A DNA stretch of 62,884 nt, from NCBI RefSeq assembly GCF_002797375.1, contig NZ_KZ454941.1:2155901-2218784 (forward strand), written 5' to 3'. This DNA is from Bacillus sp. FJAT-42315 (GTDB taxonomy: Bacteria; Bacillota; Bacilli; Bacillales; Domibacillaceae). The notes under the pieces were generated by a model. It made no database searches. It had not been told where the DNA came from and saw nothing but the letters and a program-made list of their open reading frames with translations. This document shows positions 47,974 to 56,697 of this stretch, in pieces; positions within the stretch are counted from its first letter, which is position 1, and each line of letters starts with the position of its first letter. Made by a program: the position numbers and the translations under genes.

Positions 47974-48001
47974 TTGAAATTCAGAATATTTAGTATATCA
48001 T
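47974..48001 (+). promoter_or_regulatory. Sigma-A-type promoter of the activator gene
   Basis: TTGAAA (47974-47979), a 16-bp spacer and TATCAT (47996-48001) form a reasonable vegetative promoter 65 bp before the activator ATG. GAATTGAAATTC (47971-47982) is a palindrome over the -35. Confidence 0.55.
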
Positions 48002-48016
48002 TATTCATATAAAGAT

Positions 48017-48034
48017 CGATTCCATAACGAATCA
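48017..48034. promoter_or_regulatory. Second copy of the CGATTC-N6-GAATCA dyad
   Basis: CGATTC (48017-48022), six bases, GAATCA (48029-48034): both half-sites and the spacing equal those of the dyad at 45956-45973. It lies just downstream of the predicted -10 of the activator gene, so binding there would repress or tune the activator's own expression. Confidence 0.7.
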
Positions 48035-48065
48035 TCTAGAACAGATTGAAAAAGAGGTGAACACA

Positions 48066-49421
48066 ATGGAGACTATTTATTCACTTGCTTTTCTTCATAG
48101 CTATGATGGTATTTGTATTTTTGATAAACATGGCTTTGGTCTTGAGATTAATAAAGCGGCCGAACGTATTACAGGTTTTAGTCGTGAAGACTTTATTGGA
48201 GAAAATATTGCATCGGCGATTGAAAAAGGGTATATTTCAAAATCAGTAACGGAGCTGATTTTGAAGAATAAACGTCCGCACACAGAAGTCATCAGCATTC
48301 GCGGAGTTGAAATGTTAGTTACAGGAAACCCTATTTTTGATTCAAAGGGGCAAATAGACTACATTGTTCTCAATGTACGCGATATTTCTGAATTGAAAAA
48401 CGTCAAAATTGATTTGCTTTTATCCATTGCATTAAAGCGAAAAAACAATGCGGACCCCCTTTTCCCTCATCCAGAAACACTTCCTTCCGTACCCATAGCA
48501 GGGAATATAATTGCTTCTAGTCCTAAAACTCAACATATTGTTCACCTAGCTACAAAAGTCGCTAAAGTAGATTCTTCGGTGCTCATTTTAGGAGAATCTG
48601 GCGTCGGTAAAGAAGTTATTGTCAAACTAATCCATCAGCAAAGCCTAAGGGCAGAGTACCCGCTCATCAAAATCAATTGTGCTGCCATTCCTCAGCATTT
48701 ACTCGAATCCGAATTATTTGGCTATGAAAAAGGGGCCTTCACGGGAGCCGACCAAAACGGGAAAACTGGACTTTTTGAGGAAGCAAACGGTGGAACGATC
48801 TTTTTAGATGAGATCGGCGATATGCCAATCGATCTTCAAGTGAAACTATTACGTGTGCTACAAGAATATGAAATTCGAAGAGTTGGTGGCAGAAAAGATA
48901 TCAAGATTAATGTTCGGATTATTTCGGCAACGAATAAAAACTTAGAACAACTAATTAAAAATGGTGAGTTCCGCGAAGACCTTTACTATCGATTGAATAT
49001 AGTTCCCTTAAAAATTCCTCCTTTACGTGAACGTGTAGAAGATATTAAACCACTAGCGCATATGATCTTAAATCAGACAAACCAAAAATATAATTTGCAT
49101 AAGCATTTTCAGCCCGGTGTTATTGAATTGTTTGAAAAACATTCTTGGCCTGGAAATATCCGCGAAATGGAAAATATGATTGAACGGCTGGTTGTCACCT
49201 CCGAACAAGAAGAAATTACTTGGAGCGACCTTCCTTTCATTGCGGAACACCCAAGTCTTTCTGGGAGTTATTCATTGAAACACACACTTGAAGAAGTAGA
49301 GAAGAAAATAATCCTCGAAAAAATGCAAATGTATAAAACAACGCGAAAGGTTGCAAAAGCGCTTGGTATTAGCCAATCCGCAGTCGTAAAAAAACTTCAA
49401 AAATATAAACTGAGTTTTTAG
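48066..49421 (+). CDS. Sigma-54-dependent activator, PAS-AAA+-Fis
   Basis: A 451-residue bacterial enhancer-binding protein. Domains: one PAS sensor (about 1-115), AAA+ (about 145-380) with Walker A GESGVGKE (176-183), the sigma-54 contact loop GAFTGA (223-228) and Walker B GGTIFLDEIGD (242-252), then a Fis-type helix-turn-helix at the end (RKVAKALGISQSAVVKKLQ). It has no phosphoreceiver domain, so a ligand sensed by PAS is likely. ATG 48066 follows AGAGGTG by 6 nt; GTG 48057 overlaps the site. It sits next to the divergent sigma-54 promoters and is the obvious activator of both operons. Confidence 0.95.
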   Translation: METIYSLAFLHSYDGICIFDKHGFGLEINKAAERITGFSREDFIGENIASAIEKGYISKSVTELILKNKRPHTEVISIRGVEMLVTGNPIFDSKGQIDYIVLNVRDISELKNVKIDLLLSIALKRKNNADPLFPHPETLPSVPIAGNIIASSPKTQHIVHLATKVAKVDSSVLILGESGVGKEVIVKLIHQQSLRAEYPLIKINCAAIPQHLLESELFGYEKGAFTGADQNGKTGLFEEANGGTIFLDEIGDMPIDLQVKLLRVLQEYEIRRVGGRKDIKINVRIISATNKNLEQLIKNGEFREDLYYRLNIVPLKIPPLRERVEDIKPLAHMILNQTNQKYNLHKHFQPGVIELFEKHSWPGNIREMENMIERLVVTSEQEEITWSDLPFIAEHPSLSGSYSLKHTLEEVEKKIILEKMQMYKTTRKVAKALGISQSAVVKKLQKYKLSF

Positions 49422-49702
49422 TCGTAAATTCAATAAATTTTTGCCAAAAAAGAAACACCTCAACACAGGAAATGTTGTTTTATGACCAGGCTCTAGAAAT
49501 AGACGGCTGGTATCGAAAAAAAATATAAAAATCTTCTTTCTTCTTGAAAAGACGTTGCTGTTTCTAAAGAAGAGTCCGCTGATCAAGCTGAGTCCCATTC
49601 ACGATTCTCCGAAAATTTCGATGCATAAGATGCAAACGACTGGGGATTATAACACTATAGTGAAGGATTTTAACGATAACATTTATAGAGGGAGCGAGCT
49701 AA

Positions 49703-49975
49703 ATGAAAGTCACATCAAATATCGGAATCATTAACGCGTTAATTCGGATCACGGCCGGTTTTACTATTTTTGCTTGGGGCACTTCAAAGCTCATCAATCA
49801 CCCTTGGAGAAATTCCTATCTAGTCATGGCCATGTTAGGTGGAATGAAAATAGGTGAAGGTATTCTGCGCTTTTGTCCATTAACAGCCTTGTTCAATAAA
49901 AGACAAGAAATGCTCGTTTATAATTTTGATAAAGAAAAGACAACAGAACAAGAAATCCCTTTTCATTATGAATAA
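49703..49975 (+). CDS. DUF2892-type small membrane protein
   Basis: A 90-residue protein with a DUF2892 (YgaP-like inner membrane) core: NIGIINALIRITAGF at the N-terminus, two membrane helices and RFCPLTALFNKR at the end, where the family has a CPLY/CPLT motif. Function unknown; members often accompany rhodanese domains, which is not the case here. GAGGGAG precedes the ATG. The 281 bp before it, after the activator gene, contain no clear gene. Confidence 0.8.
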   Translation: MKVTSNIGIINALIRITAGFTIFAWGTSKLINHPWRNSYLVMAMLGGMKIGEGILRFCPLTALFNKRQEMLVYNFDKEKTTEQEIPFHYE

Positions 49976-49983
49976 AAAATTTA

Positions 49984-50016
49984 CAACCGCTAACTCTTTC
50001 AATGAATTAGCGGTTG
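49984..50016 (-). terminator. Terminator of the Wadjet operon
   Basis: CAACCGCTAA and TTAGCGGTTG form a 10-bp stem. On the minus strand it is followed by TAAATTTTTTATT. It lies 41 bp past the jetC stop and also beyond the convergent DUF2892 gene. Confidence 0.85.
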
Positions 50017-50056
50017 ATGTACTTCATATATGTAACCTATATCCATTCACATTCAT

Positions 50057-53000
50057 TTATTCAAACCACTTCAGTTGCTCTGTCTCACCTAGTCTTTCGA
50101 TCGATTGTGGTTCGTGATCTTGGAAGTAGGCATGGTGAAGTCTTTTTTCCTTTGTCATGACTTTCTGATTAGAATCTACAGCTTCTCTTAAACGACAGCT
50201 ATAGATCACTGGGAAAAAGTCTTGAAGAAACTTCCCTTCTGCATGCGCTGTTAAAGCAATAATTTGAAAACCGAGCTGTTCAGCAATATAGAATACCGGA
50301 GTTAAGACATGATCGCTAGATGCTTTCCCAAATGGATTGTCTAAAATGACCGATCGATGACGTTTCATATTCGATTGAATATGCTGTTTTTTCTCAGCGA
50401 CATAATTTAAAATCCCTAAAAACAAGATCATATTTTTGCTCCATTTTTCTCCACCGGACCAAATGTTACTCTGTTCCCAAGAATAGGAGCGCGTTGTTAC
50501 CTTATTATCATTTGTTACCTTTCGACAATTTACTTTCATGACTTCATTTTTCAAAATCATTTGCACTAGCTGCTTCGACTGTAGCCACATATCCAGTTCT
50601 TTTCGAATTTTTGCATCATCTTGCTGTCCTTGGTCATTAAGGAAGCGATCAGATTCAAGTTGTGTGAGAATCCATTCAATGTAATCACGGATACGGCTTT
50701 TCCCTTCCTCTTCTTCCCAGTCGGGTATGGTGAAGTTAAAAATTTGCTTCCATTGATCTTCCACTTTTATTTTTGTCATTTTTGGGATCTGTTTTAGTTC
50801 TTCTACTAGAGTTTTTAAATGAGCATGAATCTGGTTAATAAACGCTTGTAGCTCTTCATCCTTTGAACGAATGTGCTCATTAGCGTAATTTGTTCCTCTC
50901 TCTATACTTGTTAGCATATTTTTCTTGAAGGTTAACAAATCCGCATACGTTCGTTTATATTCAATGCCCTTTTCCGCCATTTGTTTCAGTTTCACATCAG
51001 TGAGCGTTTGACAAAACCGTCTAAAGGATTGCTTGGCTTTCTCGATTTTCTTGTTCTCAACTTCCACTAACTCATTTGTTGCCTCAAGTTCTTTCACAAT
51101 TGCGTCTACAAATGGTTTACGATTGTATGAGAAATCCAAAACCTCCTCTGAACTTAATGAAATAGCAACAATATCAGGGGCATTGAAATGATGCTTCTCA
51201 ATAAATCTTTCAAGCTGCCGTTCCGCTTTTCCAATAGTAGAAAGATCTTGTTCAATTCGTTTATTCTCTTGTTCTAAAAATGTTTTCGCTTCTGTTAATT
51301 CAATGGCTTCTTGATTTAACTCTTCCTTCACTTCCGTTAATGTTACACTAAACTGTATGATTGTTCCTTGAGGATAGTCTTTTTGAAATTGGTCCATCAA
51401 TGATCCTAATTTTCCTTCTTGCTTTTCCTTTGCAGCAAATTTCTTTTTTACGTTTTCGTCAAGAGCCGCCATTTCTTTTTTCATTTTCTCGATTTTCTGC
51501 CATAAATCATTCAGCAATTCTTCTCCATTACTTGGGAAAAGACGATTTTCATCAAGCGAACAGTGTTGTTTGTGAAGCTGTTCGATGCTCTTTTCGATCC
51601 TCTTAATGTTACTGTTGGCATGTTCCTTTTTAACTTTCCATTCTCCGTAGCTTACATTGATTTTCCGAATTTTATCTTCTAAATTACGAATTTGTTCTTG
51701 AATCGACTTTTTGCTTTCATCGGAATATATAGGTCGTAAAGAGCGAACGCCAAGAAAATCTTCATCGCCTTTACGTATTTTCATTTCGCTTTCTAACGAG
51801 TTTTTTCGCCCTTCTAGCTTTCCTTTTTCATCTGAAAAAGCATCATACTGCAGTTGTACAGTTTTTATTTCTTTTTCTAAGTTATTTAATTGCTCGTTGA
51901 TTCGCTGTTCGTTTTGACGAGCTAGTTCCACTTCGCGATAGTATTGGAGATATTGACTTCCCTTATCTATCTTCCCTTCAAGCCCTTGTTTTTCATCTTG
52001 ATCGTTTTTGGTTGTTGCTTCAATTTTCATAAGAGACATATGTATTTCTTCGATCCGTTTTTCTTTCTTATTCATGCTGAGTGTAAGCTGTTCAAGTTGA
52101 GCCGCTAATGTAGAGCATTTTTCACTTAATCGTTTCTTCTCTTCATAAGGATATTGCTCCAGAAATTGCTGAAAAGCTTGCTGAATGGACTCACAAACTT
52201 TTATTTCTGTTTCTTTCTCTTCTCGTAATTTAGTTGCTTCATTTGCCTTTTGCAAAATTTCAGATTTCCATTCAAGGAATGCGGCTGTATCAGCTCCTTT
52301 CGTCCAGTGCAAAGGCCCAATCCATGCTGCTTCTATTTCTCCTTGATGAATCGTCATCGCTTCTTCCGTCGTAAGCACATGAATTGGAAATTGCAACTTA
52401 TCTTTTACATCGTTTACTTTTTCTTGTAATGCCGATTTTGATTTATTCGTTGTAATAAGTGTTAACGGCCAAAGTGGGTAGTCTTTTCTCTTCTCATACT
52501 CCGCTACTTCTAGCGAAAGCAAGTATTCAATGCCTGTCGTCAAATAATCGAATTGATTTTTCCATACTTTCAATTGAGATTCAATAAATGCATCTCCAAA
52601 AAAAATGTCCTGTTGTTGATAATCATCTACAAAACGACGGGCAACCCTCTCTTGATAAAATAATTGCTGACGCTCTCGTTCAAGCTTATCTTTCATCGAT
52701 TCTAATCGTGAAGAAATGGAACTTTCATTATCATACACATTGTCTAGTACTGCCCATTGCGGGCGAAGAGAGGCAAGTGTATGAATCAATGTTTTCTGAG
52801 CTTCCTCCAATCGTCTAAGATCATAGCGCGACATTTTCAACTCTTGATCTACATTATTTTTCTCTTTAACAAGTTCTTCTTTTGTCTCTTCGGCATCTCT
52901 TAGTTCCGGTTGAAATTGTTTTTTCTCTTGCTGCAATCGAATCATTTCTTCATCTAAAAATTGATAGCGCTCCTGCCAATGAATGATTTCTTCTTGCACT

Positions 53001-54469
53001 TTTTCTTGTTTCGGATTGGCTAATAGTTGTTGCTCTAGCTTTTCCATATCCTTCTTTCGTGTTTCGAGTTGGCCTTGAATGCTTGCGAAATTTTGTTGCT
53101 TATCCGTTTCTTCTGCGTGAAGTTTAGTCAAACGATCTTTCATTTGTTGTAGTTGCTCAGTAATTGGATTAAGCTCATAAGATACGCCTTGAATCTCTTT
53201 TTCAAGCTGATCCATTTCCGTAAGAAAGAAGCCTAATAGCTTCCGTTGAGCTTCTTCTAATTGATTTTCGATCTCATCCAATTCTTCCGTTTCATGTAGT
53301 TTTTCCATCTCCACCTCAATCACTTTGAGTTGATCTTGGAAATCTTTTTGTTCTTTTTTAAGTTGAGCGAGTTGCAGGGAATAATAATCTATTTGCGTTT
53401 CTTCAAGCTCCTCTTGACGTTTAGAATATTGAGCTAAAGCATTGTCGTAATCCCTTGTTCGAGTGCGAAAAATCGATTCTTCAACAGTGATGTGATACGA
53501 AGAAGTTTTTAAGCTATATTGATGACTTCGTTCCTTCCAGCTCGTGAGCTTTGCGCCAATAGCCGCTTGCTCCTTCATTGCTTGATGCTGTTGTAGCTGG
53601 ATTTCTTCCCATGTTCCTTTAGCACGCTGCTTCTCTTTCTCATACGAAAGCTTACTTTGATGATAAGCTTCGAATATTTGCACATACGTTTCTAATTCCG
53701 CTTGAATTCGTTTATTTTCTTCAATCGTTGCTTTGAATTTTTTATACTGCTTAAAGTTGACATACTGCTTTTCAAACATGTCAGCAAACATCGTTTCTTC
53801 GTGACCAGCAATAGAATTTTCTACAGTAGGAATTAATAGCCGATCAAACAATTGGGTTGTACTTTTACAATCATCAAAAAACGCTTCCACTCCACCTTCA
53901 GAGCTATTGATTTTCACAATACTATCCCATTCATCAGCAATAATATGATACTGCTCTTCAAGAAAAGAGCGGTAATCCTTAATTGTCTGGAAGCCACGGG
54001 CTTGGAAAGAACTTTCGCGCATTTGACTATAGTAATCTTGCATTTCTCCTCGTTCAGCTGGCCTTTTCCCTGCTTGGCTATCTCGAACAAACGGAAGTCC
54101 TTCAATTCCGTTCGGATCATTCACTTCGTATTCATACACATATCGTAGTGAATCAAGTCCGTTTTTCGTGATAAACAATGTAACCGCCGTAACAACATAT
54201 CGTTTCGGTGCATCATTGATCATCCACTCAATCGCAATATGGGCAGGAGCATTTTCAAGCTGAAGCGTGCTTTTAATTTTTCGTTCCGCTAAGTTCGTAT
54301 GTGGAATAATTGCCTGTAAAGCCGTTTGGATGAGAACCGTTTTTCCGCCCCCATTTTCTAATAAAATGGCTCCATTATGTCCATCAAATAAAAATAACTC
54401 ATCATTATAACGTTTGTTACCTTCTTCATAAACGACATTTGTTAAACGAATTTTGCTAATCGATGGCAT
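50057..54469 (-). CDS. jetC: Wadjet JetC, SMC/MukB-like ATPase
   Basis: A 1470-residue SMC-type ATPase. The N-terminal head has Walker A NGGGKT at 39-44, followed by very long coiled coil (roughly 250-1250 with a central hinge-like part). The C-terminal head has the ABC signature WSGGEKWS and Walker B RSVILDNPFGKAS. In Wadjet, JetABC forms a loop-extruding motor that detects small circular DNA. The residue after the Walker B aspartate is Asn, not the usual Glu. ATG 54469 follows GAGGG by 8 nt and overlaps jetB by 14 bp; the frame from 54526 has no better site. Confidence 0.9.
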   Translation of the reverse strand: MPSISKIRLTNVVYEEGNKRYNDELFLFDGHNGAILLENGGGKTVLIQTALQAIIPHTNLAERKIKSTLQLENAPAHIAIEWMINDAPKRYVVTAVTLFITKNGLDSLRYVYEYEVNDPNGIEGLPFVRDSQAGKRPAERGEMQDYYSQMRESSFQARGFQTIKDYRSFLEEQYHIIADEWDSIVKINSSEGGVEAFFDDCKSTTQLFDRLLIPTVENSIAGHEETMFADMFEKQYVNFKQYKKFKATIEENKRIQAELETYVQIFEAYHQSKLSYEKEKQRAKGTWEEIQLQQHQAMKEQAAIGAKLTSWKERSHQYSLKTSSYHITVEESIFRTRTRDYDNALAQYSKRQEELEETQIDYYSLQLAQLKKEQKDFQDQLKVIEVEMEKLHETEELDEIENQLEEAQRKLLGFFLTEMDQLEKEIQGVSYELNPITEQLQQMKDRLTKLHAEETDKQQNFASIQGQLETRKKDMEKLEQQLLANPKQEKVQEEIIHWQERYQFLDEEMIRLQQEKKQFQPELRDAEETKEELVKEKNNVDQELKMSRYDLRRLEEAQKTLIHTLASLRPQWAVLDNVYDNESSISSRLESMKDKLERERQQLFYQERVARRFVDDYQQQDIFFGDAFIESQLKVWKNQFDYLTTGIEYLLSLEVAEYEKRKDYPLWPLTLITTNKSKSALQEKVNDVKDKLQFPIHVLTTEEAMTIHQGEIEAAWIGPLHWTKGADTAAFLEWKSEILQKANEATKLREEKETEIKVCESIQQAFQQFLEQYPYEEKKRLSEKCSTLAAQLEQLTLSMNKKEKRIEEIHMSLMKIEATTKNDQDEKQGLEGKIDKGSQYLQYYREVELARQNEQRINEQLNNLEKEIKTVQLQYDAFSDEKGKLEGRKNSLESEMKIRKGDEDFLGVRSLRPIYSDESKKSIQEQIRNLEDKIRKINVSYGEWKVKKEHANSNIKRIEKSIEQLHKQHCSLDENRLFPSNGEELLNDLWQKIEKMKKEMAALDENVKKKFAAKEKQEGKLGSLMDQFQKDYPQGTIIQFSVTLTEVKEELNQEAIELTEAKTFLEQENKRIEQDLSTIGKAERQLERFIEKHHFNAPDIVAISLSSEEVLDFSYNRKPFVDAIVKELEATNELVEVENKKIEKAKQSFRRFCQTLTDVKLKQMAEKGIEYKRTYADLLTFKKNMLTSIERGTNYANEHIRSKDEELQAFINQIHAHLKTLVEELKQIPKMTKIKVEDQWKQIFNFTIPDWEEEEGKSRIRDYIEWILTQLESDRFLNDQGQQDDAKIRKELDMWLQSKQLVQMILKNEVMKVNCRKVTNDNKVTTRSYSWEQSNIWSGGEKWSKNMILFLGILNYVAEKKQHIQSNMKRHRSVILDNPFGKASSDHVLTPVFYIAEQLGFQIIALTAHAEGKFLQDFFPVIYSCRLREAVDSNQKVMTKEKRLHHAYFQDHEPQSIERLGETEQLKWFE

Positions 54470-55196
54470 GTTCTTCCCTCTTTTCAAATCCGTAAATAAA
54501 TTCAAAAATTCCTTTGTTATATTCAACTTCCATAAAGAAGCGCTGCACGATTGTTTTTGCTTTTTCCGTTAATGTGATTTCATCATTACCGATCTCTTGA
54601 ATCAACTCTTGGTCGATCAAAAATCGTTTTACCGTATCGATAAAACTAAAGCGACTAATCGTATTTCCGCTTTGCTTCTTCGCCGTTTCCTTTATATCAT
54701 TCATATCTTCCCATTTCTCGATGATTAACGACCAATTATAGGAAAATTCCTTTTCAAATTCTTTGAGCGCCTCCTGTTCATGAGACTTTAACTGATCGAT
54801 TCTTTCTTGAATAAACTGAATCCATTCTTCTAATCGAATAAACTGGCGAGTAGGTTCTTGACTTTGGTATGTATCATAAAAGCTACCGAAAAGAATGAGA
54901 GTAGCAAAATATAATAAATAGAGATCACCATTTGTTGCACCTGAACGCAAATAATTACGTTTAATCCATTCATTACTTACATGAAATGGAGATAGCTTTG
55001 TTTTCGGGACTAAAAATAGTTGTTCACTCGTTCGAATAATCACACAATCAACTTCATTACTATATGCATCTAATAATGAACGAATTTCATCATCAGCTTT
55101 ATATGTTTGAACCGCTTCAGCATCTGCCACTCCGTCTCGTGCTAGTTTCATATATATTTGAAATGCTTGAATAACTTTGTTCTCAGGATAGAGCAT
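54456..55196 (-). CDS. jetB: Wadjet JetB (MukE/kite-like subunit)
   Basis: A 246-residue protein whose position between JetA and JetC, length and helical content fit the DUF6063-type JetB of Wadjet type III; this subunit is analogous to MukE. The sequence FSFIDTVKRFLIDQELIQ and the following EITLTEKAKTIVQRF look like winged-helix parts. ATG 55196 has GGGAGGGGG 6 nt before it, while TTG 55202 directly abuts that site. It overlaps jetA by 14 bp and jetC by 14 bp, so the four proteins are translationally coupled. Confidence 0.8.
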   Translation of the reverse strand: MLYPENKVIQAFQIYMKLARDGVADAEAVQTYKADDEIRSLLDAYSNEVDCVIIRTSEQLFLVPKTKLSPFHVSNEWIKRNYLRSGATNGDLYLLYFATLILFGSFYDTYQSQEPTRQFIRLEEWIQFIQERIDQLKSHEQEALKEFEKEFSYNWSLIIEKWEDMNDIKETAKKQSGNTISRFSFIDTVKRFLIDQELIQEIGNDEITLTEKAKTIVQRFFMEVEYNKGIFEFIYGFEKREEHAID

Positions 55197-56697
55197 CTTC
55201 AACCCCCTCCCATTCTATCGTCATTTCTTGCATTGAATACCTTTCCATTTTTCGGATCACTCCTTTACCTTCTTTAACCTTAAGTGTTCGATTGCCGATC
55301 AATGCCAGTGCGTCACTAAGAAGCATTTTCCCTTCCTGTTCATCGACATTTCCTTGATTGATAGGTGAACGTTGATGAAGAATCAGCCAAAAATCATAGA
55401 AATAACGTTGTTCATAAATAAATGATTGACTGTTTCTATCTAAATAATCAATAAAAGCTGAAAGTGTACGAACTTGCTCTTCTTCATAAGCTAGTAAAAA
55501 AAGTGACATTAGTTCTTTATACTTTATTATCAACTCTCGACGATACCCATCCTTCTCCTCGTTTTTATCAACTTCAGCAAACGTACGTTCCAACTTTTCC
55601 TTACGTTCTTCCGTTATATTTTGTTCGGCTAATATCGTTAACGGTGACCACTGTTCGTTTTCTTCTACTTTTAAAAAAGGATGAAGCACTCCTTTCATCG
55701 CTTCTAACGGAAAAGCGTCAGATACAATTCGAGAAACTAAATCTTGATCAAAGTTAAATGCTTGAATACCTGTATAATACAACGACTCTTGTGCTGTGAT
55801 GAGCGTTGTGTTTTTTAAAGTGAGCGTTTGCTTTAATAAATGCGAATGATCATAATGAACCGCTTCAAGCTCGTGATTTATTTTCAAAATATAGCCGTAT
55901 GTTTTCTTTTCCTTCTGATGTACATTTTGCGCATAGAGACGTTCTCTCGTTTCTCGAACAAATTGACGCAACTCTTTAAACTCTTCATCTTCCCTCGCGA
56001 GCCGCCTGTATATATCTTCAAGAAGCTGCTTATACCGTTCAAATGTTTCTTCAGAGACAATGCTGCGCTGGATATCATGCTTCATCTTTACCATTCGTTC
56101 TTGCAACGTCTCCACATCTATTCGCATTTCATTAATTTGCCTTAATGCTCCTTTAAATTCCCCTTTATCAAGCTGCTTTCGAAGGATTAACTGATTAATC
56201 GAAAGCTGGAACTCATTATAAAACTCCTTTGTCGCAAACAACAACTCTAAGCCGTCTTCATCTAGTGCATAGTATTGCGTATTCGTTTTCACATCAAAAC
56301 TGTTCGCTTTTAAGATCGAGTATTCAATCCGTTGCTCTTCTTGATGCTCCCAATCAAAATATGAATAACTGCGTTTTTTTCCATGCGTCGGACGGAACGT
56401 TTCAAGAATCGTTCTTGCAACTTCTATATATTTTTCTTCTGGAACAAGATACGTTTTAGCGGTGGTTTTTTGCAAAAAGATAGCAAGCTGCTTTACACCT
56501 GTTTTAGATTGCCTCATAATCATATTTTCAAAGAAAAAAAGAAGGGAAAGAAGTCCAAGCCCCTTCATATCAATATTTGTACCTTCTAAATCTTGCACAC
56601 GCTTCCGGTCCAAATCATATAACGGATCGAAAAGAGCAAGCCTTCTCATCCGCTCTCGAAATCCTCTCGTTAACTCATTTAATTCTAGGTTCTCCAA
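55183..56697 (-). CDS. jetA: Wadjet JetA (MukF/kleisin-like subunit)
   Basis: A 504-residue protein that I assign to the JetA family with DUF5716-like sequence, the kleisin subunit analogous to MukF. N-terminal RERMRRLALFDPLYDLDRKR, a helical middle (about 165-260) and a C-terminal winged-helix-like part fit. The true start is probably TTG 56697, with GGAGG 8 nt before it; the TTG at 56712 overlaps that site. It overlaps jetD by 13 bp. Family call rests on operon context plus general resemblance. Confidence 0.8.
   Translation of the reverse strand: MENLELNELTRGFRERMRRLALFDPLYDLDRKRVQDLEGTNIDMKGLGLLSLLFFFENMIMRQSKTGVKQLAIFLQKTTAKTYLVPEEKYIEVARTILETFRPTHGKKRSYSYFDWEHQEEQRIEYSILKANSFDVKTNTQYYALDEDGLELLFATKEFYNEFQLSINQLILRKQLDKGEFKGALRQINEMRIDVETLQERMVKMKHDIQRSIVSEETFERYKQLLEDIYRRLAREDEEFKELRQFVRETRERLYAQNVHQKEKKTYGYILKINHELEAVHYDHSHLLKQTLTLKNTTLITAQESLYYTGIQAFNFDQDLVSRIVSDAFPLEAMKGVLHPFLKVEENEQWSPLTILAEQNITEERKEKLERTFAEVDKNEEKDGYRRELIIKYKELMSLFLLAYEEEQVRTLSAFIDYLDRNSQSFIYEQRYFYDFWLILHQRSPINQGNVDEQEGKMLLSDALALIGNRTLKVKEGKGVIRKMERYSMQEMTIEWEGVEDALS

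Noticed and set aside
49272-49598. Leftward open frame of 108 codons over the end of the activator gene
   Set aside because: It lies antisense to the helix-turn-helix coding region, is rich in Phe/Leu from reverse-read Lys/Glu codons and lacks a ribosome binding site.
53852-54171. Overlapping open frames on the plus strand within jetC
   Set aside because: They are antisense shadows of the conserved SMC N-terminal head and have no translation signals.
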